Assembly: GCA_964510225.1 (NCBI GenBank)
Contig: CAZEAN010000011.1
Coordinates: 10,268 to 74,267 of the forward strand
Origin: CAZEAN01 sp964510225
GTDB taxonomy: Bacteria; Planctomycetota; Planctomycetia; Isosphaerales; Isosphaeraceae
Reading direction: 5' to 3'
DNA length: 64,000 nt
Within the stretch, counting starts at the first letter, position 1. Each line of letters opens with the position of its first letter. The notes beneath the pieces are model-generated. The model saw only the letters and a list, made by a program, of their open reading frames with translations. It searched no databases and was not told the DNA's origin. This document shows, piece after piece, positions 36,085-45,511 of this stretch. A program made the position numbers and the translations under genes.

Positions 36085-37626
36085 ATGAGTTGTCGGATCG
36101 CGTTTTGTGGGACCGCCCTCGTGGCCTTGCTTGTAACGATCCCGTCGCAAGCACAGTTAATCTACGATCCTGGTCGCTTGCCGAGCCGCGAAGCTTTAGG
36201 GCGTCTTCAGCTTGAGCGGGCTTGGTATACCAGTATCCCAGCCCAGCCAGGGCTCGAACGAGTCATCAATCTGAGCCTTTCACCCGATGGTGAGCTTCTC
36301 TTCGCTCAGACGAGCGCAGCAAATCTCTATACCTACGAGGCAGAATCCGGTCGCTTACGCTGGAAGATCGATCTGGGGTCTCCTTCCGGTGAAGCTCAAG
36401 ACGTCGGAACAAATGACACCACTATCTTTGTGTCGAATTCCAGTGTTCTCTTTGCGATTGACCGGATCTCCGGCAGGATTATCTGGGAGGAACGTCTCGA
36501 GGCAACCGCGAGTTCTCCGACCGTCGCCACCAACGAGCTTGCCGTCGTGGGTCTCGACACTGGAAAAATCGTCGCCTACTCACTCGTACCACGAGAAGAT
36601 ACGCGGTTTCGTCCCGACGAAGGACCTCCGGGCGGGTTTGCATTTGCGTATTCGACCAACGGACCGATCACGGCTGAGCCCATTCCGACTCAGTTCGTTC
36701 TCGCCTTCGGATCAAATGACGGCAAGCTTTATGCCTCCGAATACGATCCACCGAGGATTCTCCACCGTTCACAACCGCTTGGGACGATCGAGGCCTCAAT
36801 GGCGTTCTCTGGGTCTGGACCCGAAAGCCTTTTGATTGTTCCCACGCTGAACGGCGAGGTTTACGGAATCAACCTCTTCAGTGGGATCCAGACATGGGTC
36901 TTCTCGGCAAACGGACCAGTTGCAGCGCAACCATTGGTCGGTGGCGGTAATATTTCCATCACAGTCAAAGTCCCTGAAACCCGTACTAAGACCGTTGTCG
37001 GGACAGATCTAAAGGAATATCAGCAAGATTATACGGTATTGGTGGATGAAGAGCGTGTCATCGAGATGACCCCCGCGATCTACATCCTTAACGAGCGCGG
37101 ATCACTCTATTCGGTTAATCCTGAAACCGGTCGAGGTTACTGGGAGATCGCACCGACCGGAATTGAAACCGGTGCTGAACAGATCCTCGCATTGAGCCAG
37201 AATCGAATTTATCTGCGGACCGAGTTCGGAGATCTTGCAATTGTCGATCGAGAGACCGGTGGCTTAGTGGCAAGCCCCGTTGATACCTACGGCCGCGCTG
37301 GTCTCCGCCTCCGTGACTACGAATATGCGGTCACGAACGACATCAATGATCGAATCTACCTCGCAACCAGATTCGGTTCACTTATCTGCATTCACGAGCA
37401 AGGGCTCGACCAACCGCTCCCACTCCGTGACCGGGAGACGAAGCCGTTCGGATTCCTCCGCGAGGTAAACCCAACGTTTGGAGAGGACTCGCTCGACGAC
37501 CCTCTCGGGTTCGACTTTCGAGAGAATGGCAATGACCGATTCGGCCGTGGCCGGTTTCAGAATGATCCGATCGGTTCGGAGAACCGCAATCGGGCCACTG
37601 AGCGTCGCGGAGTCAGACGTTTCTAA
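36085..37626 (+). CDS. Exported PQQ-type beta-propeller protein
   Basis: 513 aa exported protein. Signal peptide about 1-22 (ending SQA-Q) then repeats of the PQQ/BamB type: LFAQTSAANLYTYEAESGRLRWKIDLG, VLFAIDRISGRIIWEERL, LAVVGLDTGKIVAYSL, VYGINLFSGIQTWVFSANGPV and SLYSVNPETGRGYWEIAPTG. The C-terminal 60 residues are Arg/Asn/Phe-rich and probably disordered. A longer frame begins at 35962, but the ATG at 36085 has AAGGAA 7 bases before it and starts the signal peptide. These folds act as outer-membrane assembly scaffolds or quinoprotein-like enzymes. No quinone or metal ligands can be assigned, so a scaffold or binding role is more likely. Confidence 0.88.
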   Translation: MSCRIAFCGTALVALLVTIPSQAQLIYDPGRLPSREALGRLQLERAWYTSIPAQPGLERVINLSLSPDGELLFAQTSAANLYTYEAESGRLRWKIDLGSPSGEAQDVGTNDTTIFVSNSSVLFAIDRISGRIIWEERLEATASSPTVATNELAVVGLDTGKIVAYSLVPREDTRFRPDEGPPGGFAFAYSTNGPITAEPIPTQFVLAFGSNDGKLYASEYDPPRILHRSQPLGTIEASMAFSGSGPESLLIVPTLNGEVYGINLFSGIQTWVFSANGPVAAQPLVGGGNISITVKVPETRTKTVVGTDLKEYQQDYTVLVDEERVIEMTPAIYILNERGSLYSVNPETGRGYWEIAPTGIETGAEQILALSQNRIYLRTEFGDLAIVDRETGGLVASPVDTYGRAGLRLRDYEYAVTNDINDRIYLATRFGSLICIHEQGLDQPLPLRDRETKPFGFLREVNPTFGEDSLDDPLGFDFRENGNDRFGRGRFQNDPIGSENRNRATERRGVRRF

Positions 37627-37728
37627 CTCCGGCGTTAAGCAAGCCAGAGACTGTTGAAATTCTCGATTGAGTTGGACGCTCAAAGCTCACGAACGCCCCT
37701 TAACGATCAAAGACGTGATTGAATCCCC

Positions 37729-39342
37729 ATGCCCGACACCTTGATCCCCATTCGTCGTGCGCTCTTGAGCGTTTCCAACAAAACTGGCTTGGTTGAACTC
37801 GCCCAGGCACTTTCAGGACGCGGCGTTGCACTTCTCGCAAGCGGTGGTACCCGAAAGGCCCTTCAAGAAGCAGGAATCCGGGCAGTTGAAGTCTCGGAGT
37901 ATACAGGGAGCCCCGAGATTCTCGGGGGACGCGTTAAGACGTTACATCCGAAGATTCACGGCGGTATTCTAGCCCGCCGTGATTCGGAGGATGATCTGAC
38001 GACGCTCCAATCTGAAGAGATCGAACCGATCGACCTGGTTGTCGTCAACCTCTACCCCTTCGAAGAAACGATTCAACGACCAGGGGTCTCGCTTGCTGAG
38101 GCGATTGAGAAGATTGATATCGGTGGCCCGACCTTGATCCGCGCCGCCTCGAAGAACTATCGATCGGTCGCAGTCTTGACCAATCCCACGCAGTACCAGC
38201 GATTTCTCGAGCAATTCGAGAAGCATGAAGGACTTGATGAGAGCTCCCGCCTGGAGTTGGCTCGATCCGCTTTTGGATTAACGAGTCGTTATGAGCGTGC
38301 GATTCAACGCTACTTAGACATGTTGGAATCGGAGAACACCAACGATCCTGCCGACTTCCCGGAGGATTTCGAACTCAAGTTAGAACGACGCAACATTCTC
38401 CGCTATGGAGAGAACCCCCACCAACGTGCGGCGTTTTATGTGACTCCCGGCTCCGGTGGTCGAAATCTCGCAACTGGGACAATCCGTCACGGCAAAGAAC
38501 TCTCCTATAATAATTTGCTCGATCTCGACAGTGCCTTACGCTTAATCCGCCAATTCGAAGAACCGGCTGCATGTGTTCTGAAGCACAACAATCCCTGTGG
38601 CGCCGCCATCGATCAGTCTCTGGACGTTGCCTTCGAGAAGGCATACGAGGGTGACCCCGTGAGTGCCTTCGGGGGCATCGTTGGTGTGAACCGAGTTGTG
38701 GACGAAGCAACTGCGGATCGGATCTGCACCCCAGGACGATTCATTGAGTGTATCATCGCTCCAGGATTTGACTCGGCCGCTTTTGAGATCTTAACGACCC
38801 GGCCAACCTGGAAGAACAGCGTCCGACTAATCGAGCTGAACGGCCCGATCGGTCCGCAGAATGATGTTGATCGGTTGCGTTTTGATCTTGATTTTCGACG
38901 GATCGATGGCGGGATGCTGGTTCAGGAGTGGGACCAGCTTCAAGTCGATCCCATCAAGGAAGGTCAGGTCGTCACCGATCGTGCTCCAAACGAACAAGAG
39001 CTGACTGATTTGGCCTTTGCATGGCGGGTCTGCCAATCAGTCAAATCAAATGCAATCGTACTCGCCCGAAGTGGCCAGCTTGTGGGAGTCGGTGCTGGGC
39101 AAATGAGCCGGCTCGACTCGGTGAATATTGCAGTGACTAAGTCGGCAGGACGGTCCGCTGGTGCGGTCCTGGCTTCCGATGCCTTCTTCCCATTCCGCGA
39201 TGGGCCGGACGCCGGATCAGCGGCTGGGGTCACAGCGATCATTCAGCCTGGCGGTTCCAAACGGGATGAGGAGGTGATCGGATCGTGCAACGAGCATCAG
39301 ATCGCCATGATTTTCACCGGCCGTCGCCACTTCCGCCACTAA
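37729..39342 (+). CDS. purH: Bifunctional IMP cyclohydrolase/AICAR transformylase
   Basis: 537 aa two-domain enzyme for the last two steps of purine synthesis. The N-terminal MGS-like IMP cyclohydrolase domain carries RALLSVSNKTGLVELAQAL, LASGGTRKAL and GGRVKTLHPKIHGGILARR. The C-terminal transformylase domain carries RYGENPHQRAAFY, LSYNNLLDLDSALRLI, AACVLKHNNPCGAA and a terminal GSCNEHQIAMIFTGRRHFRH. Full length with no gap. The start MPDTLIPIRRALLSVSNKTG matches orthologues. It follows the beta-propeller gene by about 100 bases and is followed by the decayed island. Confidence 0.97.
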   Translation: MPDTLIPIRRALLSVSNKTGLVELAQALSGRGVALLASGGTRKALQEAGIRAVEVSEYTGSPEILGGRVKTLHPKIHGGILARRDSEDDLTTLQSEEIEPIDLVVVNLYPFEETIQRPGVSLAEAIEKIDIGGPTLIRAASKNYRSVAVLTNPTQYQRFLEQFEKHEGLDESSRLELARSAFGLTSRYERAIQRYLDMLESENTNDPADFPEDFELKLERRNILRYGENPHQRAAFYVTPGSGGRNLATGTIRHGKELSYNNLLDLDSALRLIRQFEEPAACVLKHNNPCGAAIDQSLDVAFEKAYEGDPVSAFGGIVGVNRVVDEATADRICTPGRFIECIIAPGFDSAAFEILTTRPTWKNSVRLIELNGPIGPQNDVDRLRFDLDFRRIDGGMLVQEWDQLQVDPIKEGQVVTDRAPNEQELTDLAFAWRVCQSVKSNAIVLARSGQLVGVGAGQMSRLDSVNIAVTKSAGRSAGAVLASDAFFPFRDGPDAGSAAGVTAIIQPGGSKRDEEVIGSCNEHQIAMIFTGRRHFRH

Positions 39343-39389
39343 TCGAAAACGCCATCGATTGAAATCTCGGTGCTGTCTTACTGTGACTG

Positions 39390-39870
39390 AATTGCGGGTC
39401 GCCGGAACCACCGCCAAGACCAGTTTGTGTTCCGGGTCGTAAGCGAGATGATCCCGGTCATCGCCGAAGTGGTCGTGATCGGGATCTTTGGGATGACAAT
39501 GGTGTTGTTTCTTGGCGACAAAGGCCCATCTTTCATCGAGCTGGACCTCGCAGGTCTGGGGGGCAAACGCCCACGAGTTCGTCGTGGGACTTTTTGGCGT
39601 GTTGGCCCGCTACTATCATAACCCGACGCGAGACCGTACGTGCCCTTCGTTGACCCCGACCAGGCGAGCGGTCTGTCGCACACCCCAGTCTTCGGCCATG
39701 TACTGCAAGACGGTTTGGACTTTGTCATGTGGCAGCTTGGGATTGGAGAAGGGTGTTTACTTGAATTCAGAGAAGCGGTCTTTAGGATGGTTGAAAACCA
39801 GGACATTCCCCTGGCCCTGCTGACATTGAGCTTCGCACTCGGGATTCTGGCAACAGAACGTGTGAGATCG
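39390..39870 (-). pseudogene. Decayed IS1-like transposase remnant
   Basis: On the minus strand three frames have to be joined to read a transposase of the type seen in planctomycetes: a zinc-finger start (CCQNPECEAQCQQGQG, then DRFSEFK), an in-frame stop at 39757-39759, a helix-turn-helix segment (DKVQTVLQYMAEDWGVRQTA, RLVGVNEG), a shift into AGQHAKKSHDELV, and another shift into APQTCEVQLDERWAFVAKK followed by the HCHPKDPDHD region and AYDPEHKLVLAVVP. The homology then breaks near 39390. With one nonsense codon, at least two frameshifts and a lost end, it cannot be active. No terminal inverted repeats seen. The family call is from memory of such proteins, so the name is less certain than the decay. 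Confidence 0.7.
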
Positions 39871-39919
39871 TCGGTGGCGGACTTGGTGCATCGAAGATTG
39901 ATGCGTCTCGGGAATTCAA

Positions 39920-40373
39920 ATCCTGGACATCGTGTCTACATCACTGATGAGTTCATGCATTTTGGACAGAACACCACTGTAGCCTTCAATGGCAGCGAAG
40001 TGACTATTTCCGGCAGCTCCGTCGGTGACTCTTCGTTGCCGACTCTGGCAGCACCGTGAATCGCTTCGTTCGTGGCCTGTCCATCGACGGCATGCTCCTA
40101 CCCCTAACCTGGGGCTTCCCAACTAACATCACCATGCGTGGCGGCAGCCTGCTCAAGGCCGTCCCGCCGACAGCTCGGACCTCGAAGTTCACGCTTAATA
40201 ACAGCTTCATTTCCGGGCAGGAATTCTTCTTGTCCGGAGCGACTTTGACAGCCACGCTCGTCCCCGAGCCGTCCTCCCTAGCGCTGTCGGCGCTGGCTCT
40301 GAGCACGGGCCTGGGCTTGGCCTTGCGACGCCGTTACCGCGGCCGGAAGGCTGCTGTCTCGGCTGGGCACTGA
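39920..40373 (+). pseudogene. Frameshifted PEP-CTERM protein gene remnant
   Basis: The last part reads as a PEP-CTERM exosortase sorting signal: VPEPSSLALSALALSTGLG, then LALRRRYRGRK, beginning at about 40260, with a Pro-Glu-Pro, a hydrophobic helix and a basic tail. Upstream, an Asn/Ser/Gly-rich repeat typical of such exported proteins (NTTVAFNGSEVTISGSSVGD) is in another frame and continues after a shift at about 40030-40032 as FVADSGSTVNRFVRGLSIDG. No signal peptide is present, because the transposase remnant occupies the place of the N-terminus. This looks like a truncated, frameshifted gene. No exosortase gene is in the window. Confidence 0.65.
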
Positions 40374-40775
40374 GCCTCGAGCCGACCGTCCGTTTCGACG
40401 CCCACCGGGTCGCGATCCGTTGGACGATCGTGCCGGCTGGGCGTCTGCGTCACGTTTTTTCTTGAGCGACCTCAGTGGTCCACCGCTCTGGATTGGGGTC
40501 GATGCCCTGATTCAATTCCTGCCATCGCATCGATTGCCTAGTCAGGGCGCAACATCGGTGGTTTCGATTTCCCTCTCCAAATTGATAGCCGAGCGGAACA
40601 TCCAGGTGAACTGTTGTTCCCAAAAGTGTTTCAGCACGAAACGCTCACGACTGCGGCTCGGACACAACGCATCAGCCGAGTGCATCTTTCAGGCATAATG
40701 CAGTCAAGTCATGACACCACGGCGACACGCAATTCAGGCGCCGTAGAAGAACACCGAAATCTCGGCAGACATGTG
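40374..40775. other. Gene-free remainder of the decayed island
   Basis: 402 bases between the PEP-CTERM remnant and the stop of the DUF1501 gene. Short open frames on both strands give no recognisable protein. A fragment on the minus strand (NNSSPGCSARLSIWRG) hints at further remnants but is not assignable. Codon choice and composition look unlike the flanking genes, consistent with eroded foreign DNA. Confidence 0.4.
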
Positions 40776-42029
40776 TCAAGACGTCTTCAAGATGTCAAGT
40801 CCTTGGAAGCCCAGACCGAGAATCGGTGCGGCGGGGAGCTTGAGCCAAGTCTCCAAGAGTCCAGCGTAGATGTTCCGGAAATCAATCTGGAACTTGAGGT
40901 CACCGTCGTCGAGGTCTTCAAGGCTCGGATGGTCACCGACGAGCCCAGCTTCTCGAACAGGTCCAAGGACAAAAACCGGTGCGGCGGCTCCGTGGTCCGT
41001 TCCGGACGAGCCATTCTCCCGGACTCGTCGACCGAATTCGCTGAAGACCAAAACCGCAACTCGATCCGCGACGCCCGACTCCTCAAGATCATCGTGGAAT
41101 GCTGCAACGGAGTCGGAGAGTTCTGTGAGCAACGCCTGGTGGGTATTGAACTGATTGGCATGGGTGTCGTAACCCCCTTGCCTGGTGTAATAGATCTTCG
41201 TTCCAAATCCAGCTTTAATAATTTGGGCAATTTGTTCGAGCCGTCGAGCGAGTCCGTAGTTCGGGTACTCGGTCTCAGATTCCGCCGCGCCGACTTCTTC
41301 AAGCCGGGCACTCGACTCATATGCCGCGAGTGTGCTCCGTCGCAAGAAACCGAGGAGTGGATCATCGCTTTCCTTCGATCCTGCGAGATTGTTCATCGCG
41401 GTCCGGACCTCACCGGAGCGGTCGTCTGAATCACTGAATTGGAGTCGGAATTGATCGACCCGTTCAAGTGACGGTACTTCGATCTGCTTGGAGCGATAGG
41501 CGAGTGGGAGGTTCCCGCCACCGATATGGAGGGCGGGCGTATCTTCTCCGGGAGCAGGTGGGTGGGCGTCTAGGACTCGACCGAGCCATCCAGTCTCCAG
41601 TGCCTCGGGCCCATTCTCCGTCCGCGCAGTCTCCCAGATCTCCATCGACCTGAAGTGGGATCGATCCGGATTCGGGTAGCCTACCCCCTGAAGAATTGAA
41701 AGATTCCCCGATTCGAGGAGCCGCGCCATCTCCGTCATCGCCGGGTGAAGCCCGATCTCTTGATTTATAGTGATCGCTTGGGTTCCAGGGATCCGCAAAA
41801 CTCTCCGGTTCCGAACATAGCCATCGATTCCGTGCGGAACTACGGTATTCAAGCCGTCGTTTCCGCCGTCGAGCTGTACAACAACGAGGATCTTGCCTTC
41901 GTTCTTACTCTCTTTTGCGGCAAGAGCGGAACGGCTCAGGAAAGTCGGAACCGCCAGACTCCCCATCGAAACAAGGGAACTTGTTGCGAGTGTATTCTTA
42001 AGGAACTGACGTCGATTCGTTGGTCTCAC
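40776..42029 (-). CDS. DUF1501 Tat-exported protein (DUF1800 partner)
   Basis: 417 aa exported DUF1501 protein of a different subtype from the one at 29.7-31.2 kb. Tat signal NRRQFLKNTLATSSLVSMGS (6-25) followed by LVVVQLDGGNDGLNTVVPHG, a typical start of the DUF1800-linked group, then RSHFRSMEIWETA, GGYDTHANQF and VLVFSEFGRRVRENGSSGTDHG with probable metal-binding His/Asp. It is followed upstream by DUF1800 on the same strand, the usual order. The product is predicted to be periplasmic. The enzymatic role is unknown. Confidence 0.92.
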   Translation of the reverse strand: MRPTNRRQFLKNTLATSSLVSMGSLAVPTFLSRSALAAKESKNEGKILVVVQLDGGNDGLNTVVPHGIDGYVRNRRVLRIPGTQAITINQEIGLHPAMTEMARLLESGNLSILQGVGYPNPDRSHFRSMEIWETARTENGPEALETGWLGRVLDAHPPAPGEDTPALHIGGGNLPLAYRSKQIEVPSLERVDQFRLQFSDSDDRSGEVRTAMNNLAGSKESDDPLLGFLRRSTLAAYESSARLEEVGAAESETEYPNYGLARRLEQIAQIIKAGFGTKIYYTRQGGYDTHANQFNTHQALLTELSDSVAAFHDDLEESGVADRVAVLVFSEFGRRVRENGSSGTDHGAAAPVFVLGPVREAGLVGDHPSLEDLDDGDLKFQIDFRNIYAGLLETWLKLPAAPILGLGFQGLDILKTS

Positions 42030-42087
42030 TGTCCTGGTCTCCTCTTCTGTTTCTTACGTGTTCGCTTGTTTTGCTTGCTTATCGTGA

Positions 42088-43434
42088 TCAAGCGAGTTGA
42101 TATTCCGGTGAGGTAAGTAACAGTTTGAGAACTGCAGCTGGGTCATCGCCCACCGTGGCCCCGATCTCACTAGAAAATCCGTCTTGAAGGAGTAAATCAA
42201 TGTAGAACTGGCTGGGATCTTTGGAGAGTCCATGTCTTGTTGCGAGACCTTCGGGATCGATCCGTCTCCGGTCGTCGACGAGGCTAAGGATGGCATTGGA
42301 TCGGGCCAGCGTTGTCGTGGTATTGATCCAGGCGCGACCACCCTCCCACCCCGCAACGCTCGGTGGAGCGAAGAGGCTCTGGCCCATGTTCCGGCAGGCT
42401 TCGGCGAGATCACTCGTCGAGACTGTCGGCGAGACTACTTCGAGTGCTCGGATGGTACCGACCGAGAATTCGACGGGGCTTTTCACCCGTCGGAAACGGA
42501 CGCTCGGATCAAAGAAGAGTTGAGAACGGAGGATGATCTCCACCGGTACGTGAGTGCGATAACTCGAGTCGCGGTACGCGGCAGCAAGAGGTTCAAGAAG
42601 CTCCGCTGAGGGTTGATCTACTTCGCTCACCAGCAACCCAAAGAGCTTCCGGACAATAAAACGGGCGCATTGCGGTTGTTGGAGGAGGATCTCGGCAATC
42701 GCATCCCCATCAAAGGGTCCAGCATTACCGAGGACGGCTTTTGTTCCTGGGTCGAACTCGGATTGGTTACGTCGGTAGCGCCCCCGGACGACGAAGGTCC
42801 CCGTGAACGCACGCGCGGCCTCTTGGATATCGCGCTCCGAGTAATGGCCGCGTCCTAACGCGAACAGCTCCATCACTTCACGAGCATAGTTTTCATTGGG
42901 ATGCGACTTGCTATTCTCGGTCGCATCGAGCCAGATCAACATCGCCGGGTCCTTGGCGATCCGGCGGAGCAAGGTCCCAAAATCGCCTAAGGCATACTGC
43001 CGGAGCATCTGGTGTTGCCGATTCATCAGGCCCGGATCGTTGACCTTCTCGTTTGAGGTCGCAAAGTGATCATGCCAAAAGAGAGTGAGCCGCTCGACGA
43101 GGGGATGAGGGGTGTAGATCATCCGGTAGAGCCAGGCGGCTTGAAGTCCCTCAAGCCCCCCCGAAACCCCTGGCCCCGCAGACATGGAATCCATCAATCG
43201 CCTGAACGCCTCAGCGGGAGTTCCATCTCCCGCCACTTCGGTTCCGTTGAGGACCCGTTCGATACTCAACTCCGGGCCGTCGGCGAGATCGCCTTCGAGC
43301 GTCGCCCAATCCGCAGCAAAGCCAGCGCGTCGGTGTAAATGAGCAACCTTAGCGCGATCCCAAGGGTTGGTCCGGGAGGGCTTAAACGGTTCCCAAGCCC
43401 GAGTCGGATCGTTCAGGAGATCGATTCTACGCAT
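42088..43434 (-). CDS. DUF1800 family protein
   Basis: 448 aa protein of the DUF1800 family. Typical blocks: WDRAKVAHLHRRAGFAAD near the N-terminus, ERLTLFWHDHFATSNEKV, ENYARE(VMELFALG) and AARAFTGTFVVRGRYRRN, MLIWLDATENSKSHPNE. The longest frame begins at 43461, but the ATG at 43434 has GGGGAG 8 bases upstream. No clear signal peptide, although its DUF1501 partner is Tat-exported, so it may be carried with it or stay in the cytoplasm. The pair is separated by 58 bases. Function unproven. Confidence 0.9.
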   Translation of the reverse strand: MRRIDLLNDPTRAWEPFKPSRTNPWDRAKVAHLHRRAGFAADWATLEGDLADGPELSIERVLNGTEVAGDGTPAEAFRRLMDSMSAGPGVSGGLEGLQAAWLYRMIYTPHPLVERLTLFWHDHFATSNEKVNDPGLMNRQHQMLRQYALGDFGTLLRRIAKDPAMLIWLDATENSKSHPNENYAREVMELFALGRGHYSERDIQEAARAFTGTFVVRGRYRRNQSEFDPGTKAVLGNAGPFDGDAIAEILLQQPQCARFIVRKLFGLLVSEVDQPSAELLEPLAAAYRDSSYRTHVPVEIILRSQLFFDPSVRFRRVKSPVEFSVGTIRALEVVSPTVSTSDLAEACRNMGQSLFAPPSVAGWEGGRAWINTTTTLARSNAILSLVDDRRRIDPEGLATRHGLSKDPSQFYIDLLLQDGFSSEIGATVGDDPAAVLKLLLTSPEYQLA

Positions 43435-43484
43435 GGAGTCTACTCCCCGTTCGAGAATCAAGGGATCCGTAAGTCATTGGTCAA

Positions 43485-45269
43485 TCAGTCGTTCAGTTCG
43501 AACTCAAGACGGATCGTCGATTCGTCGGGTTCATCGAGAACACTCAGTTCTCCGTCTCCAAAGTATCGAAGCGCTGCCACAATCGCCTCGAACGTCTGTT
43601 CTGCTGTTTTTCGATCGTTTCCTTCATCCAACATGTTTTGGAGGATCAATCGTTCTTGGTTCAGCTCAATCAGACGTGCGAGTCCGGTCCCGTTAACGGT
43701 AAGCAAGAGAGTTGCATTGGAGGGATTGGGATCAGGGTTGCTCTGAAAGGCTTCGATCAATTGTTTTGTCAGATCTAGACCTGAGCTGATAATGAATCGA
43801 TCACCGACGAACGCCACTGACGGAGCAAAATTGTGGCGATAGTGAACCTCGTCTGTCCTTCCTTCGTCGTCGTCCGATTCTTCAGCCACCACTTCCACAG
43901 GCTTCATGAAGGAGGCTTTGGAAATCGTTGTCCCTCGGAACTCTTCCGAACCAAGTTCGAGCGGTGGTGCACCTGTCTGAGCTGAACCGAGGTTTGCTAA
44001 CCCCAGGAACGATTGAAATGCCACTCGTAGTCGCTGGGCAAATTCAATCCGATCGGGATCAATCTGAAGGACTAACGCAAACGCCGGGAGTTTCAGGTCT
44101 GGTACAAGTTCCATCTTGTCATAGTCCTGGAATGCGGCAACAAGTTGCCAGCGTGTTCCAAGTGGTTCAAGGACAGAGTCGCCGAACTCACGACCACCAA
44201 AGAACTGACCGGCAAGCGTGTCTAGTTGTGCGAGTCCTTGTAACGCCTCAGGCGGTAAAAGTTCTTCACGGGCTTCCCAGAGTGCTCCTTGGTCGCTCCA
44301 GAGATTGATCGTCGCCACTAGTCCGTCTATTCCCAATGGCGCTGGTGCTCCATCACCGGGCTCAGGGAAGAAGAGATCATTGGGCGTCTCGAACCCTTCC
44401 GCCGGATTCGGGATCGTGATCGAGGTCGTCAGGGAGGATTCTCTCCAATCAATAGTCGCACGAACCCATTCTGCCTGTTGCAACTGCTCAACTCGACCAC
44501 CGATAAGATACCGGGCCCCCGGATCGGGCTCATCGATCGAGAACCGATCGGGATCAAGTTCGCGGAGGCGGTCGAGTTGCGCAAAGGCCCAGAGAACAGG
44601 GTTCCCGTCTGGCTTCAATTTCTGAAACTGCTCCGAAGTAGTGATCGTCGCTCCACCATCGAGGTAACGGTCTACGACGGCTTTCAGTTGGTCACCACCA
44701 TTTGAAATCACAAGACGACCGTCGAGGATGGTGTGTGTTTCTTCATCCGAAAGACTGTAGCCTCGGAGACCTCGATACTCGGCTTCCTTGATTGGATCAG
44801 GATTCCCTTTCTCGTCGGCATCGGCCCGCGCCAATTCAAGAAGTTTGTTATGGGCACGCTCGAGAAAGTCGGAATCTTCGGGTGTCACCACAAGGACGAG
44901 GCGAGGAGGGTCGGCCTCTTCGATACCGAAGACAATGCCACCCGCCGTCAGGGCACGCATTCCTTCCGCCGGTGTCGTCCCGAGTTCCGAGGCGACAAAA
45001 CTCAGTACTTCCCGAGCTTCGTTGACTCCGTCGCTCGAAAATGCCGATTCGTATCCTGGAAATGTTGCAATGAGAGCCCAAAGATCACCATCGGTAAGAC
45101 GGTCATAGAGAGTTCCTGCCTCGCTGATCTCGGCGTAGACGACCGTTTCTGGACCCAAGAGGTCGCGTCCTTGCGTTTGCCCAAATGCGGACGAACCAAT
45201 CCCACTGAATTCCCCGAGCATGATACCGGAGAACGTAACCAAGACCGCGTAAGAAGCGATGATTCTCAT
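43485..45269 (-). CDS. Exported DUF3352-like protein
   Basis: 594 aa exported protein. Signal peptide about 1-30 (MRIIASYAVLVTFSGIMLG onward, ending AFGQ). The body contains repeated alpha/beta modules of the DUF3352 type: ETVVYAEISEAGTLYDRL, DDSDFLERAHNKLLELARAD-like stretches, YSLSDEETHTILDGRLVISNG, and near the C-terminus VAFVGDRFIISSGLDLTKQL and a repeat of these features. Probably monitors or binds a substrate. No catalytic residues identified. The frame runs back to 45395, but the ATG at 45269 with GGGAGA upstream starts the signal peptide. It lies 50 bases upstream of the DUF1800 gene in the same direction. Confidence 0.7.
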   Translation of the reverse strand: MRIIASYAVLVTFSGIMLGEFSGIGSSAFGQTQGRDLLGPETVVYAEISEAGTLYDRLTDGDLWALIATFPGYESAFSSDGVNEAREVLSFVASELGTTPAEGMRALTAGGIVFGIEEADPPRLVLVVTPEDSDFLERAHNKLLELARADADEKGNPDPIKEAEYRGLRGYSLSDEETHTILDGRLVISNGGDQLKAVVDRYLDGGATITTSEQFQKLKPDGNPVLWAFAQLDRLRELDPDRFSIDEPDPGARYLIGGRVEQLQQAEWVRATIDWRESSLTTSITIPNPAEGFETPNDLFFPEPGDGAPAPLGIDGLVATINLWSDQGALWEAREELLPPEALQGLAQLDTLAGQFFGGREFGDSVLEPLGTRWQLVAAFQDYDKMELVPDLKLPAFALVLQIDPDRIEFAQRLRVAFQSFLGLANLGSAQTGAPPLELGSEEFRGTTISKASFMKPVEVVAEESDDDEGRTDEVHYRHNFAPSVAFVGDRFIISSGLDLTKQLIEAFQSNPDPNPSNATLLLTVNGTGLARLIELNQERLILQNMLDEGNDRKTAEQTFEAIVAALRYFGDGELSVLDEPDESTIRLEFELND

Positions 45270-45511
45270 TGATGGAACTCTCCCGCTCTGTGAGACTAAA
45301 CCGTTGCTGAATACTTTCAGATCAGTCGCTGAGTAATACCGGCATGAAACGCTCAGAGTTTCAAATGATCGAACCCTCCAGAGATCGTTTTTCAAGTGAC
45401 TGGGCCGTGTTCAGACTTGCAGTAGTCAAAGCGTCAAGCTAGGATTTATTGATAATGTTGATAAGGTCGAATTAATGAATGCATTGAGGAAACGAGGACG
45501 GGGAGGCTCGA

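Noticed and set aside
39378..39806. 142-codon frame read as one protein
   Set aside because: Only part of it belongs to the transposase remnant; the readable homology jumps between frames, so it is a pseudogene, not a gene.
40614..41429. Long 271-codon plus-strand frame
   Set aside because: It is antisense to the clear DUF1501 gene and has no family of its own.
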